The notes below the pieces were generated by a model, which worked only from the letters and a program-made list of their open reading frames with translations, was not told the DNA's origin and did no database searches. The position numbers and the translations under genes were made by a program. DNA of 64,000 bases from Ruminococcus sp. 210702-SL.1.03 (lineage in GTDB: Bacteria; Bacillota; Clostridia; Oscillospirales; Ruminococcaceae), in the NCBI RefSeq assembly GCF_020559915.1, contig NZ_JAJCLZ010000001.1, positions 1 through 64,000 on the forward strand, given 5' to 3'. Below, piece after piece: positions 26,108 to 34,282 of this stretch. Position 1 is the first letter of the stretch, and every line of letters starts with the position of its first letter.

Positions 26108-26497
26108 TCAGATCATGAGCAGCGTGCGTACCATCTCGGCTGCGGCTGAAAAGAGCGGCAGCGCGGTGACGAGAATAGCCGCCTTGCCCGCCAGCTCTAG
26201 CTGCGAAGCCATGGCGTTCTCGCCCGAATCACGGCAGCAGTCGCAGCCAAGCTGAGTGACGAAGCAGATGCCCAAACTTTTGAAAATGATCTTCAAATAC
26301 TCGCTCTGCATACCCGTCTGCTGGAAAATATCCTCGAGCGCCGCCGAGATCTCACGCCAATTATCCAAAAAGCGCAGCGTAATAAGGCAAGCCGCCGCCA
26401 CCGAGCAGACAAGTTTCACCTCGGAGGCGACCCCCGCGAGCGGCTTTATCAGCACGCAGGCGGCTATGCAGAAAAGCGCGGCTGTAAGAATGTCCAT
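26108..26497 (-). CDS. spoIIIAD: Stage III sporulation protein AD
   Basis: The 129-residue membrane protein has about four helices and the family segment IFKSLGICFVTQLGCDCCRDSGENAMA. Its last base pairs lie 18 bases before spoIIIAE, and its first base is shared with the spoIIIAC stop. Confidence 0.9.
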   Translation of the reverse strand: MDILTAALFCIAACVLIKPLAGVASEVKLVCSVAAACLITLRFLDNWREISAALEDIFQQTGMQSEYLKIIFKSLGICFVTQLGCDCCRDSGENAMASQLELAGKAAILVTALPLFSAAAEMVRTLLMI

Positions 26498-26694
26498 CAG
26501 TAAAACCCAAAAAGCGTTTTTATCGTGTCGAAAAGCTGCGCTATTTGGTCGATTATCATCATAAGCACAACGATCAGCCCCGCCAATGTCGTCATCATAG
26601 CCTGCTCGTCCCGCTCGGCGCGTTTCAAAAGCTGCGCCAGCACCGCCACAATTATTCCGACGGCGGCTATTTTAAAGATCAGATCTATTTCCAT
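26497..26694 (-). CDS. spoIIIAC: Stage III sporulation protein AC
   Basis: The 65-residue protein has two membrane helices (residues 6-22 and 36-53) joined by a basic turn with LKRAERDE, matching the normal length of SpoIIIAC. Confidence 0.9.
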   Translation of the reverse strand: MEIDLIFKIAAVGIIVAVLAQLLKRAERDEQAMMTTLAGLIVVLMMIIDQIAQLFDTIKTLFGFY

Positions 26695-26712
26695 TCGCTA
26701 TCCTCTTTTTCT

Positions 26713-27195
26713 CTACAAAAGCATCACCGCGAAAAATATCCCGCCCAACAGACCAAGACTTTTCGCGAGCTTTTCTTTTCTGCGGCACTCGGGCTCGCAC
26801 TTTTTTCGCCGCTCGGCAAAATACGCCGCCGCGCCAGCTATACGCTGCTGTTCGCAAAGCTTGTCTGCGCTGCCCAGTCTGCCAAAAAGCGTGCAAAGCT
26901 TCTGCACGTCCTGTTTGGTAAGTCCGTCGGGGCAACGCTTTATCGCTTCGCAAATTCGCTCGGGGTCGGCATTTTCGGGCAGACGCATGATAAATTCGGG
27001 AGCGCTCCCCTTTCGCAGCTCGCTAAGCATGATCTGCACGGTAGGCGCTTCAAATTCGAGCATTATCATCATCTGCGCGAGCATATCTTCAACGCTTTGC
27101 AGCGCCAGCCTTTGCTGTTTAATCTCATCAGCCGCTGCCGAACCTGCCGCCGCTCCCGATACCGCCAGCAGCACCGCACCCACAAGCTCAATCAT
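26713..27195 (-). CDS. spoIIIAB: Stage III sporulation protein AB
   Basis: The 160-residue protein resembles type II secretion protein F. It has an N-terminal hydrophobic segment, a helical cytoplasmic part, and a C-terminal membrane helix (LAKSLGLLGGIFFAVMLL). It overlaps spoIIIAA by eight bases. Confidence 0.88.
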   Translation of the reverse strand: MIELVGAVLLAVSGAAAGSAAADEIKQQRLALQSVEDMLAQMMIMLEFEAPTVQIMLSELRKGSAPEFIMRLPENADPERICEAIKRCPDGLTKQDVQKLCTLFGRLGSADKLCEQQRIAGAAAYFAERRKKCEPECRRKEKLAKSLGLLGGIFFAVMLL

Positions 27196-28117
27196 CTTTC
27201 AGCTTATAGAACGCCGTCAGCCGACCGCACATAGCGCCCGTTCCGAGCATCGCGGCGAAGTCGAAATACCCCTGCTTCATAAGTCTGCCGACGGCGGGGC
27301 GCTTTTTCAGATCGTCAAAATCAGCGGCGTGGCAGGTGCACACCAGCCGCACGCCCGAATTCAGCGCGTACTCCAGTGCTTCGAGATCGCCTTTCGCGCC
27401 TATCTCGTCGCAAACCAGCACGTCGGGCGACATAACTTTTACCGCCGTGACGACCGCCGCCGATTTATCGTAAGCATTGAAAATATCACTTCTCGCGCCA
27501 ACATCGTTTTGCGGCTCGCCCTCATAAACGCTTGCAAGCTCGCCGCGCTCGTCGATAATGCTTACCCGCCGCCGCTCGCCGAGAAGACGGCAAAGGTCGC
27601 GAAGAACGGTAGTCTTGCCGCCGCATGGCGGAGAAGCTATCACCAGCGAAGCTAGTCCATCGGAAAAAGCACGGTCGAATATCGCCTCGGCACAGCCTAT
27701 CACCTCGCGGGCGATGCGAATATTTATGGAAGATATATCCTTTACAGAAGTCACCTCACCCACTCTGTCGCTGACGGCAGTTCCGCAAAAGCCTACGCGG
27801 TTGCCACCCTCACAGGTAATGTAACCCTGCGCCATCTCGCGCGGAAAAGAGTGCACAGAGCCGCGAAACGCGCGGGTAAACACCTGCGAAATATCCTCTG
27901 CCGTGACCTCGACAGCGCCCTCGAACGAATTCATAAAGCGCCCATCGTATGTAAGAAAATACTCGCGCCCGTAAAGCACCGCCGAAAGGCTTCTGCCTCG
28001 GCGCAAACGCAGCTCGGTAATTTTTTCACGCTCGCCCTGACCCGCACTGAGCACCGCGGCTTTCAGCCTATCGGGCAGCAGAGCCATAGCGTATGAAAGC
28101 TTTGAACGCTCTCTCAT
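27188..28117 (-). CDS. spoIIIAA: Stage III sporulation protein AA (secretion-type ATPase)
   Basis: The 309-residue ATPase is related to secretion ATPases and powers or gates the mother-cell side of the SpoIIIA-SpoIIQ channel. Walker A PPCGGKTT is at about 163-170, Walker B region VLVCDEIGAKGD and the family motif RVGFCGTAV are present. The ATG at 28117 follows GGAGGT; the ORF is open 11 codons further up without an SD. A predicted sigma-E promoter lies 70-98 bases upstream. Confidence 0.93.
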   Translation of the reverse strand: MRERSKLSYAMALLPDRLKAAVLSAGQGEREKITELRLRRGRSLSAVLYGREYFLTYDGRFMNSFEGAVEVTAEDISQVFTRAFRGSVHSFPREMAQGYITCEGGNRVGFCGTAVSDRVGEVTSVKDISSINIRIAREVIGCAEAIFDRAFSDGLASLVIASPPCGGKTTVLRDLCRLLGERRRVSIIDERGELASVYEGEPQNDVGARSDIFNAYDKSAAVVTAVKVMSPDVLVCDEIGAKGDLEALEYALNSGVRLVCTCHAADFDDLKKRPAVGRLMKQGYFDFAAMLGTGAMCGRLTAFYKLKDD

Positions 28118-28186
28118 AAAAGCGCCACCTCCGTTTTTTGCAAAACGCATCTTGCGGCAATGCCGACAGCGCGTCCCGTCTGATAA

Positions 28187-28215
28187 ATACTATGCCGCCG
28201 CGGGAAGATATATTC
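28187..28215 (-). promoter_or_regulatory. Predicted sigma-E promoter of the spoIIIA operon
   Basis: On the minus strand GAATATA (28209-28215), 14 bp, CATAGTAT (28187-28194). These match the sigma-E consensus (GHATATT, 14-15 bp, CATACAHT), and spoIIIA in Bacillus is sigma-E controlled. Confidence 0.65.
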
Positions 28216-28258
28216 GCAAAAATATAGCGCAAAAAGCTGTAAAAATGTTTCAAAACTA

Positions 28259-28287
28259 TTGAAATAAAAAAAGCATTATGTTATAAT
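28259..28287 (+). promoter_or_regulatory. Sigma-A promoter of the moxR-like operon
   Basis: TTGAAA (28259-28264), 17 bp, TATAAT (28282-28287), followed after 43 bases by the moxR-like ATG. Confidence 0.85.
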
Positions 28288-28330
28288 TAAAATGTATGCT
28301 GAATTTTTTAATGGCAAGGAGAACAAAATT

Positions 28331-29299
28331 ATGCAGAACGAATTATCAGATGAACAGAAGCAGGTGCTGGAGATGTGCCACCGCGTTATCCGCGAGATAA
28401 AAAAGGTGATCATCGGCAAAGACGACATTATTATAAAGGTGCTGCTTTCGGTACTGGCGGGCGGCCATGTGCTTATCGAGGACATACCCGGCGTTGGCAA
28501 GACCACCCTCGCGCTGGCGCTTTCAAAGGCGCTATCGCTGGAGTACAAGCGCGTGCAGTTCACACCCGACGTACTGCCCTCAGACCTCATAGGCTTTATG
28601 GCACTCAACAAAAAAGCGGGCGAATTTGAGTACAAGAGCGGCGCTGCACTCACAAACCTTTTCCTCGCCGACGAGATCAACCGTACTTCCTCAAAAACGC
28701 AGTCGGCACTGCTGGAGGTAATGGAAGAGGGCAAGGTAACGGTAGACGGCAAAACCTACAAAACTCCCGACCCATACATCGTAATAGCGACGCAGAACCC
28801 TATCGGCTCTATAGGCACGCAGATGCTGCCCGAATCGCAGATGGACAGATTCATCGTGCGGCTGACTATGGGCTACCCCTCGCTGCAAAACGAGGTGCAG
28901 ATGCTAAAATCAAAGCACGCGCAGGTTTCTATCGACGAAGTACAGCCTGTTTCATCAGCCGCGCAGGTATCACGCGCGGTGGCTGTTACCGACGATATTT
29001 ACGTTGCCGACCCCGTGTTTGAATACATCGCTTCGCTGGCGGCGGCTACGCGCAATCACCCGTGCGTAAGGCTGGGACTTTCGCCGCGCGGCACGATAGC
29101 CCTGCTGAAAATGACGAAAGCCACCGCCCTGCTCAACGGCAGAGATTTCGCTATACCTGACGACACGCTCTACGCTTTCAAGGACGTTTGTATGCACCGC
29201 ATACTGCTCAACTCAAAGGCGAAAATCAACGGCATGAACACCGAAAGCGTGCTGAAAGAGATAGTAGCCGCCGTGCAGATACCAAAAATAAAGAGATAA
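28331..29299 (+). CDS. MoxR-family AAA+ ATPase
   Basis: The 322-residue ATPase has Walker A DIPGVGKTT (51-59), Walker B LFLADEINRTSSKTQSALLEVMEE and sensor 1 IATQNPIGSIGTQMLPESQMDRF. MoxR ATPases are thought to act as chaperones for partner proteins with VWA or DUF58 domains. It is followed by DUF58 and transglutaminase genes, the standard MoxR-DUF58-transglutaminase set. The ATG at 28331 follows AAGGAG; the earlier ATG has none. Confidence 0.93.
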   Translation: MQNELSDEQKQVLEMCHRVIREIKKVIIGKDDIIIKVLLSVLAGGHVLIEDIPGVGKTTLALALSKALSLEYKRVQFTPDVLPSDLIGFMALNKKAGEFEYKSGAALTNLFLADEINRTSSKTQSALLEVMEEGKVTVDGKTYKTPDPYIVIATQNPIGSIGTQMLPESQMDRFIVRLTMGYPSLQNEVQMLKSKHAQVSIDEVQPVSSAAQVSRAVAVTDDIYVADPVFEYIASLAAATRNHPCVRLGLSPRGTIALLKMTKATALLNGRDFAIPDDTLYAFKDVCMHRILLNSKAKINGMNTESVLKEIVAAVQIPKIKR

Positions 29300-29320
29300 G
29301 TCGATTACAGGGACATTAAA

Positions 29321-30520
29321 ATGATTTTTATATATCTTGCAATGCTGATAATATCAGTATTGTTTTACATACTTTACAAGGGCGTTATATCGTTCCTAGT
29401 ACTGATATTCGTGTTCGCCGTGCCGATAGTAATGCTGACGATGCTTCTTATCTGCCGCAGAAAGATAACCGCGGCGCTTAGGCTAGAAAATTCGCGCTGT
29501 ACGTCGGGGCAAAGCATACCCATCGCGGCGGAGCTTACCAACCCCACGCTGATACCTGTACTGAACTGCGAGATAACGTTTGAGATAACTCTCGCTTCGG
29601 AAAACAGCAGTGAAAAGATACGCATAAACACGCCCATTTTTCCGCGAAATATGCAGCGGCTCTCGGCTTCATTTTCATCGTCACACTATGGACTGGTGCG
29701 GTGCAAAATGATCTCGGTGAAGATCTACGATATGCTTCGGCTTTTCCGATTCAAGCTGCCTGCAAAAAAGCTTAACCATATCAACTGCGAAGCGATAATA
29801 CTGCCGAAGCAGATAGACCTTGAAAACACCGTTTCTGACTACTCAGACATCGGGCTGGAGAGCGAAAACTATTCGGCAGTAAAGGCGGGGGACGACCCAT
29901 CAGAGATATTCTCGATACGCGATTACAGCGACGGCGACAGGATGAGCAGAGTACACTGGAAGCTTACCGCGAAAGAGGACAGGCTGATGGTAAAAGACTA
30001 CTCGCTGCCGCTGGCAGACAGCTTTTTCATCGCCGCGGACACATACATACCGCCGCAGTTTTCGGGGCACAGCGCCGAGATATACGACACTCTAGCGGTC
30101 ATGACGACATCTATATCGCAGCTTTTATGCCAAAACAACGCGCGGCACATCGTCGGCTTTTTTGACGATAGGTCGCAGGAAGCGGAGTTTATAAAGGTAG
30201 ATGAAGAGGGCGAAAGCATAACCGCCTGCGTGCGGCTGATGATGGCGGGCTGCTGCAACAAACCCTCGCGGCTGGTGAACGAAATACTTGAAAGCGGCGA
30301 CCAGCGGCGCAGGTACGGACACATGATCTGCATAAGCGCGATATACGATGCCGCCTACGCGGAAGCGCTGATATGCTCGGGGCTTGCCTGCCGATACACA
30401 TTTCTGATATGCGGCGGCGGAGCTGACGGCACAGAGTTGGCTGGCGACCACGCGAATGCCGAGATAGTACGAATAGACCCGAAAAATGCCGCGGCGTCGC
30501 TGGCGGCGCTGACGCTGTAA
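29321..30520 (+). CDS. DUF58 domain membrane protein
   Basis: The 399-residue protein has two membrane helices in the first 48 residues, a beta-rich outer part, and the DUF58 core with DPSEIFSIRDYSDGDRMSRVHWKLTA-type sequence (about residues 190-220; the R-x-Y-x-x-G-D-x-x-R-x-I/V-x-W pattern is clear). It is likely the partner of the MoxR ATPase. The molecular role is unknown. It lies 21 bases after moxR and six before the transglutaminase frame. Confidence 0.9.
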   Translation: MIFIYLAMLIISVLFYILYKGVISFLVLIFVFAVPIVMLTMLLICRRKITAALRLENSRCTSGQSIPIAAELTNPTLIPVLNCEITFEITLASENSSEKIRINTPIFPRNMQRLSASFSSSHYGLVRCKMISVKIYDMLRLFRFKLPAKKLNHINCEAIILPKQIDLENTVSDYSDIGLESENYSAVKAGDDPSEIFSIRDYSDGDRMSRVHWKLTAKEDRLMVKDYSLPLADSFFIAADTYIPPQFSGHSAEIYDTLAVMTTSISQLLCQNNARHIVGFFDDRSQEAEFIKVDEEGESITACVRLMMAGCCNKPSRLVNEILESGDQRRRYGHMICISAIYDAAYAEALICSGLACRYTFLICGGGADGTELAGDHANAEIVRIDPKNAAASLAALTL

Positions 30521-30532
30521 AGGAGTATGGAT

Positions 30533-33130
30533 ATGAACAGACGAAATACTTCTAAAAATACAGTAGGCATATCGGGCAAAATGGCTTGCGGAAACGGTAT
30601 ATCGTTCCGCTCAGACATAGGCTTTTCGCTCGAGAAAGACCCCGGCCGCGGATTTTACCCGCTTGTACAGTTTGCAGTTACCGTGATCTCTTCGCTGGCG
30701 GCGGTATTTATGCTGATAAGCTTTCTCAGCAGCGAGCTTGGGTACATATCGCCCACTCCGCTTATCGTCAGCATTTTCGCTACGGCATTCGCGGTACTTC
30801 TCGTCAGCAGAGGCGGCAGATTTCTAAAAATATCGGGCGCGGCTTTTCTGATACTTGAAACGGTATATGTGATGTTTCAGCTGAAGACTGCGGTCAACGG
30901 ACTGCTCTACAGCGCTTACGCCTACACAGTGAAAGCGAAGCTTTCGGTACCCGCATTTTCACAAATGATAACGGCTTCCTCAAAATACGACGCGCAGATA
31001 TTCTTTCTGACGCTGGCATTTCTGATAACGCTTGGAATATCGCTGGGCTGTATTTACTACACAAATTTCCCGATACTTTTCTTATGCACCTTCCCGATTT
31101 TCGAGATGGGCGCGTTTTGGGGCTGGGAACCTGCGGCGTGGACATTCCCTGCGATGGTAACCTGCTGGATAGTTATACTCTCGCTGAACCTCATAAACCA
31201 CACCACAAAAAAGCGCGGCAGTACGAACACTTTTGCCGTTTACAAGCACAAAAAGACGTTTTATCTGACGTCTGAGGGCGTGAAAAAGCGCTTTTTCGGC
31301 TTTGCGGCATCTATGGCGGCGGTGGTATGCGCGGCGGTCTTCATTATCGCGGCAGGCGCTTCGATGATAATGGACTCGTATCGCAGTCAGCAGACCGACG
31401 AACTGCGCGTGAAATTATCGAACGATTTTCAAGACTTTACCAACAGATTATCAAACAAAGTGAACCTCTCGCCGAACGATTTTCCTGGCAGAGGCAAGAT
31501 GATAGGCGGCACGAACGGCGGCAGACTGGGGCTTTACGACAAGATCACATTCAGCGGCAACACGGCGCTGAACGTCTACTGCGACAAACTTGACGAACCT
31601 ATGTATCTGCGCGGCTATACGGGCACTGATTACACCTCAAACTGCTGGAACCCCATCGAGCTGAACGACGACATTCAGCAGAATTTCACAGCTGACGGCG
31701 ACACGGCGCTCGACTACGGCTGGCTTCGCAGCAGCGAGATCACGCCTGTTTCGAGCATCGAGATAAAGGCGATTAATGCCAACAAGGAGGTTATCTATGC
31801 GCCGTACAACGCCGATTACACCGACTGCGACAACGTCAAAGAGCAGAAATACGAGGGCATGATCTCGCCGAAAAAGGGTTCGGAAAAGTACAAGCTCAGT
31901 TACGCCGAGGGCGACGCGAGCGGCGAAAAGTTTGCAGACCTTGCCGACGAGCATTCAGATTATAACGAATATGCGCTTTACAGTTCAGATTTCGGCAGCG
32001 TGCCCGACGACCTCAAACCTCTGCTGGACGAGATATTGCAGGAGCGCACCGACACTGATCTGTACTCGACAGCGCAGTACATTTCGGATTATTTCAACGA
32101 AAACAGCTTTAAATACACGCTCACGCCGGGCATAACGCCATCGGGTGAAGACTTTATCAGCTATTTTCTTACCGAGCAGAAAAAGGGCTACTGCACATAT
32201 TTTGCATCTGCGGGCGTAATGCTGATGCGCGAGGCGGGCTTTTCGGCAAGGTATGTCGAGGGCTACGTTATCGAGCCTGCTCAGCAAAGCGATGCTAACG
32301 AGCGCATACGCGTCAGCGACCGCTGTGCGCACGCTTGGTGTGAAGTCTACATCGACGGGGCAGGCTGGTATCCGCTGGAGTTCACGCCCGGATTCGAGAA
32401 TGACAATCCTAATCTGACGATGGACGAGCGTGTTGCCGAGAAGAGCGATTCGAGTGAGAGCGGCAATTCATCTGCGGCGAAAACCGAATCTATGTCATTC
32501 TCAAAATCGGAAAGCTCCAGCAAACGCGACACATCGTCGGCGGGCAAAAACAGCAAACCGAGCGCTTCATCGAAGAGCGGAATAGCTGATACGAGCAACG
32601 CGAGCGGCGATGGAAATGTCGCCGACACATCTCTCACAGGCAGCGGAACGGCAGGCGGCGGCTCAGGCGGAGCGAGTGTGAAAATAAACTCTGCAACGGT
32701 CGGGTACGTCGGCGGAACGGTGATATTCTTCTTGATACTCGCCGCGGCGGCGACCATACGCCGAAAGCACGGGCTTGAGAAAATGGACCGAGAGATAAAT
32801 TTCGAAGACAACAGCGCGGCGGTCATTGCCTGCTACAAATATTATCTGGCGTACCTCGCGCTGGCAGGAATCGAGAGCCGCGAAAATTCGACCGACAGTC
32901 AGACGGCTGAAAAGCTTGAAAAGGCTCTGCGCGAGCGTTTTCCGCAGCTTTGCGACGGTTTCATGCAGCTATCCGAGCTAGCGATAAAGGCGTACATGAG
33001 CGCCGAGAAAGCCGACGATTCTGACGCGAACACTGCGCGCGTGCTGCTTTCTCAGGCGGCGCAGGCAGTTTACAGCCAGCTTGGCACGTTTGAAAAGGCA
33101 GCGGCTAAGTGGGGCAGGAATTTGTATTGA
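30533..33130 (+). CDS. Transglutaminase-like membrane protein (TgpA type)
   Basis: The 865-residue protein has six or so N-terminal membrane helices (about 35-245), an extracellular region with a transglutaminase-like core, a Ser/Gly-rich linker (about 640-715), one more membrane helix (about 722-742) and a C-terminal DUF4129-like cytoplasmic tail. Catalytic Cys C554 (KGYCTYFASAGV) and His H600 (AHAWCEVYIDG) are present; the third position, usually Asp, appears as Glu E616 (YPLEFTPGF). Activity could be protease- or transglutaminase-like; the substrate is unknown. GGAG is too near the ATG at 30527, so 30533 is preferred. Confidence 0.88.
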   Translation: MNRRNTSKNTVGISGKMACGNGISFRSDIGFSLEKDPGRGFYPLVQFAVTVISSLAAVFMLISFLSSELGYISPTPLIVSIFATAFAVLLVSRGGRFLKISGAAFLILETVYVMFQLKTAVNGLLYSAYAYTVKAKLSVPAFSQMITASSKYDAQIFFLTLAFLITLGISLGCIYYTNFPILFLCTFPIFEMGAFWGWEPAAWTFPAMVTCWIVILSLNLINHTTKKRGSTNTFAVYKHKKTFYLTSEGVKKRFFGFAASMAAVVCAAVFIIAAGASMIMDSYRSQQTDELRVKLSNDFQDFTNRLSNKVNLSPNDFPGRGKMIGGTNGGRLGLYDKITFSGNTALNVYCDKLDEPMYLRGYTGTDYTSNCWNPIELNDDIQQNFTADGDTALDYGWLRSSEITPVSSIEIKAINANKEVIYAPYNADYTDCDNVKEQKYEGMISPKKGSEKYKLSYAEGDASGEKFADLADEHSDYNEYALYSSDFGSVPDDLKPLLDEILQERTDTDLYSTAQYISDYFNENSFKYTLTPGITPSGEDFISYFLTEQKKGYCTYFASAGVMLMREAGFSARYVEGYVIEPAQQSDANERIRVSDRCAHAWCEVYIDGAGWYPLEFTPGFENDNPNLTMDERVAEKSDSSESGNSSAAKTESMSFSKSESSSKRDTSSAGKNSKPSASSKSGIADTSNASGDGNVADTSLTGSGTAGGGSGGASVKINSATVGYVGGTVIFFLILAAAATIRRKHGLEKMDREINFEDNSAAVIACYKYYLAYLALAGIESRENSTDSQTAEKLEKALRERFPQLCDGFMQLSELAIKAYMSAEKADDSDANTARVLLSQAAQAVYSQLGTFEKAAAKWGRNLY

Positions 33131-33150
33131 GTCAGTTTGGGTAAAATGGA

Positions 33151-33187
33151 AAAGGTCCGTACTTTTTGGGAGTACGGATCTTTTATT
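33151..33187 (+). terminator. Terminator of the moxR-DUF58-transglutaminase operon
   Basis: GGTCCGTACT (33154-33163) pairs with AGTACGGATC (33171-33180) with one G-U pair, followed by TTTTATTA. Confidence 0.85.
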
Positions 33188-33208
33188 ATGTTGGTCAAAT
33201 TCCTGCAC

Positions 33209-33370
33209 TTATCGAAAGTCCAATCTCCATTTCCAACCATCGAAAACGCTTAGTATAACGGCATTTCCAACTTCGCTGAAATATTCACCCCTCTAGTGAT
33301 AACTCCGCTTTCGAGCCACCGAACCGAACGTCAGGGACAGCGCCAACAGCGCTGCTAAAAACTTTTTCAT
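33209..33370 (-). pseudogene. Interrupted small secreted-protein ORF (signal peptide followed by in-frame TAG)
   Basis: From ATG at 33370 the frame encodes MKKFLAALLALSLTFGSVA, a good Sec signal peptide, then RKRSYH and a TAG stop at 33293-33295. The same frame continues for 27 codons (RGEYFSEVGNAVILSVFDG...) to TAA at 33209. A strong GGAGG lies eight bases before the ATG. Either a 25-residue peptide is made or a 53-residue secreted protein has acquired a nonsense codon. I do not recognise the family. The SD lies inside a strong hairpin (33379-33428). Confidence 0.5.
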
Positions 33371-33378
33371 AAAAAAAC

Positions 33379-33428
33379 CTCCATCTTATTTTTTAGGGAA
33401 TAATATCCCTTTATAAAATAAGACGGAG
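33379..33428 (-). promoter_or_regulatory. Long 5'-leader hairpin that masks the Shine-Dalgarno sequence
   Basis: In the minus-strand transcript CTCCGTCTTATTTT pairs with AAAATAAGATGGAG (14 pairs, one G-U), followed by an internal loop and five more pairs (AGGGA/TCCCT). The second arm contains the GGAG of the ribosome site for the small signal-peptide ORF. A TATAAT box (33454-33459) would start transcription just before the hairpin. Confidence 0.6.
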
Positions 33429-33475
33429 AAACGCACGAAAAGTTGTAAACGAAATTATAATAAATTGTAAACATT

Positions 33476-34168
33476 TTATTTCATAAAATCAGCCTCGTGC
33501 TCGATGTCCTCTTTAATGAACATCAGCGCAAAGCACACAAAAAGCAGTGCGCACGACGCCCAGATGAGTTGTCTGCCGATGTGCTGAGCGGCTATTCCGC
33601 CTACGCCTGCGCCGAGTATGAACATCAAAATCACGAAAAAATACTGCCCCGACTGCCGCAAAAGCCGCCTCTCGCCAAGCCGCAGATACGCACTAAGCGA
33701 CTCCATAGCGCTGCGCATATTGCCAATACACATCGTGCTCGCGTAAGAGTAGCCGTTGACCTTGCGGAACGCCTGCACCTGCATCGCGCACGAACACGAA
33801 GTCAGCGCGTTCGCCAGCGGGTCGAGCGTTTTCGTAACGGGCAGCAGACCCGTGATAAAGAGCAAAAATATTTCAATCGCCGCGATGAACTGCCGCCAGT
33901 GAAAAAGCTTCGAGTTTGAAAACTTCGCCCTAAGCTGTTCCGCAATAAGCACGCCAAGCGCGAACGCCAGTATCGGTATCAGATACCTTATGCCGCCCCT
34001 AACGTCGCCGCTGAAAAAATGCTCGCTCATCAGCACGATGTTGCCCGTTTGCGCGTTGGCGAAAACCTTGTCGCGCACAAAGTACGAGTAGGCATCCTGC
34101 AGCCCGCCCGAGATCGTCAGCGCCACCATTACCGAGGTCGCTTCCGACATTTGCTTTTTGCTTTTCAT
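33476..34168 (-). CDS. DUF1275 (YoaK family) membrane protein
   Basis: The 230-residue protein has about six membrane helices and the DUF1275 hallmarks SGGLQDAYSYFVRDKVFANAQTGNIVLM-like start (G-G-x-x-D-A, A-x-x-T-G-N) and SYASTMCIGNMRSAMESL. The function of the family is unknown; a transporter role is possible. It is divergent from the LysR regulator with a 114-bp shared promoter region, so it may be the regulator's target. Confidence 0.85.
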   Translation of the reverse strand: MKSKKQMSEATSVMVALTISGGLQDAYSYFVRDKVFANAQTGNIVLMSEHFFSGDVRGGIRYLIPILAFALGVLIAEQLRAKFSNSKLFHWRQFIAAIEIFLLFITGLLPVTKTLDPLANALTSCSCAMQVQAFRKVNGYSYASTMCIGNMRSAMESLSAYLRLGERRLLRQSGQYFFVILMFILGAGVGGIAAQHIGRQLIWASCALLFVCFALMFIKEDIEHEADFMK

Positions 34169-34186
34169 ATCCCATCACTTTCCCTA

Positions 34187-34215
34187 TTGACAATTCTTCT
34201 AATATATATTATAAT
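34187..34215 (+). promoter_or_regulatory. Sigma-A promoter of the lysR-like gene
   Basis: TTGACA (34187-34192), 17 bp, TATAAT (34210-34215). A second overlapping candidate (TTGACA 34215-34220, 17 bp, TATATG) lies just downstream. Confidence 0.75.
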
Positions 34216-34282
34216 TGACAATGCGGGATATGTAAAATATATGTTTGATATATCTGCAATACAATTTTGACATGGAGAAAAT

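Noticed and set aside
33293..33295. TAG as a pyrrolysine codon
   Set aside because: Other genes here end in TAG (for example the AlkD-like gene at 1274), and nothing in the window suggests pyrrolysine use.
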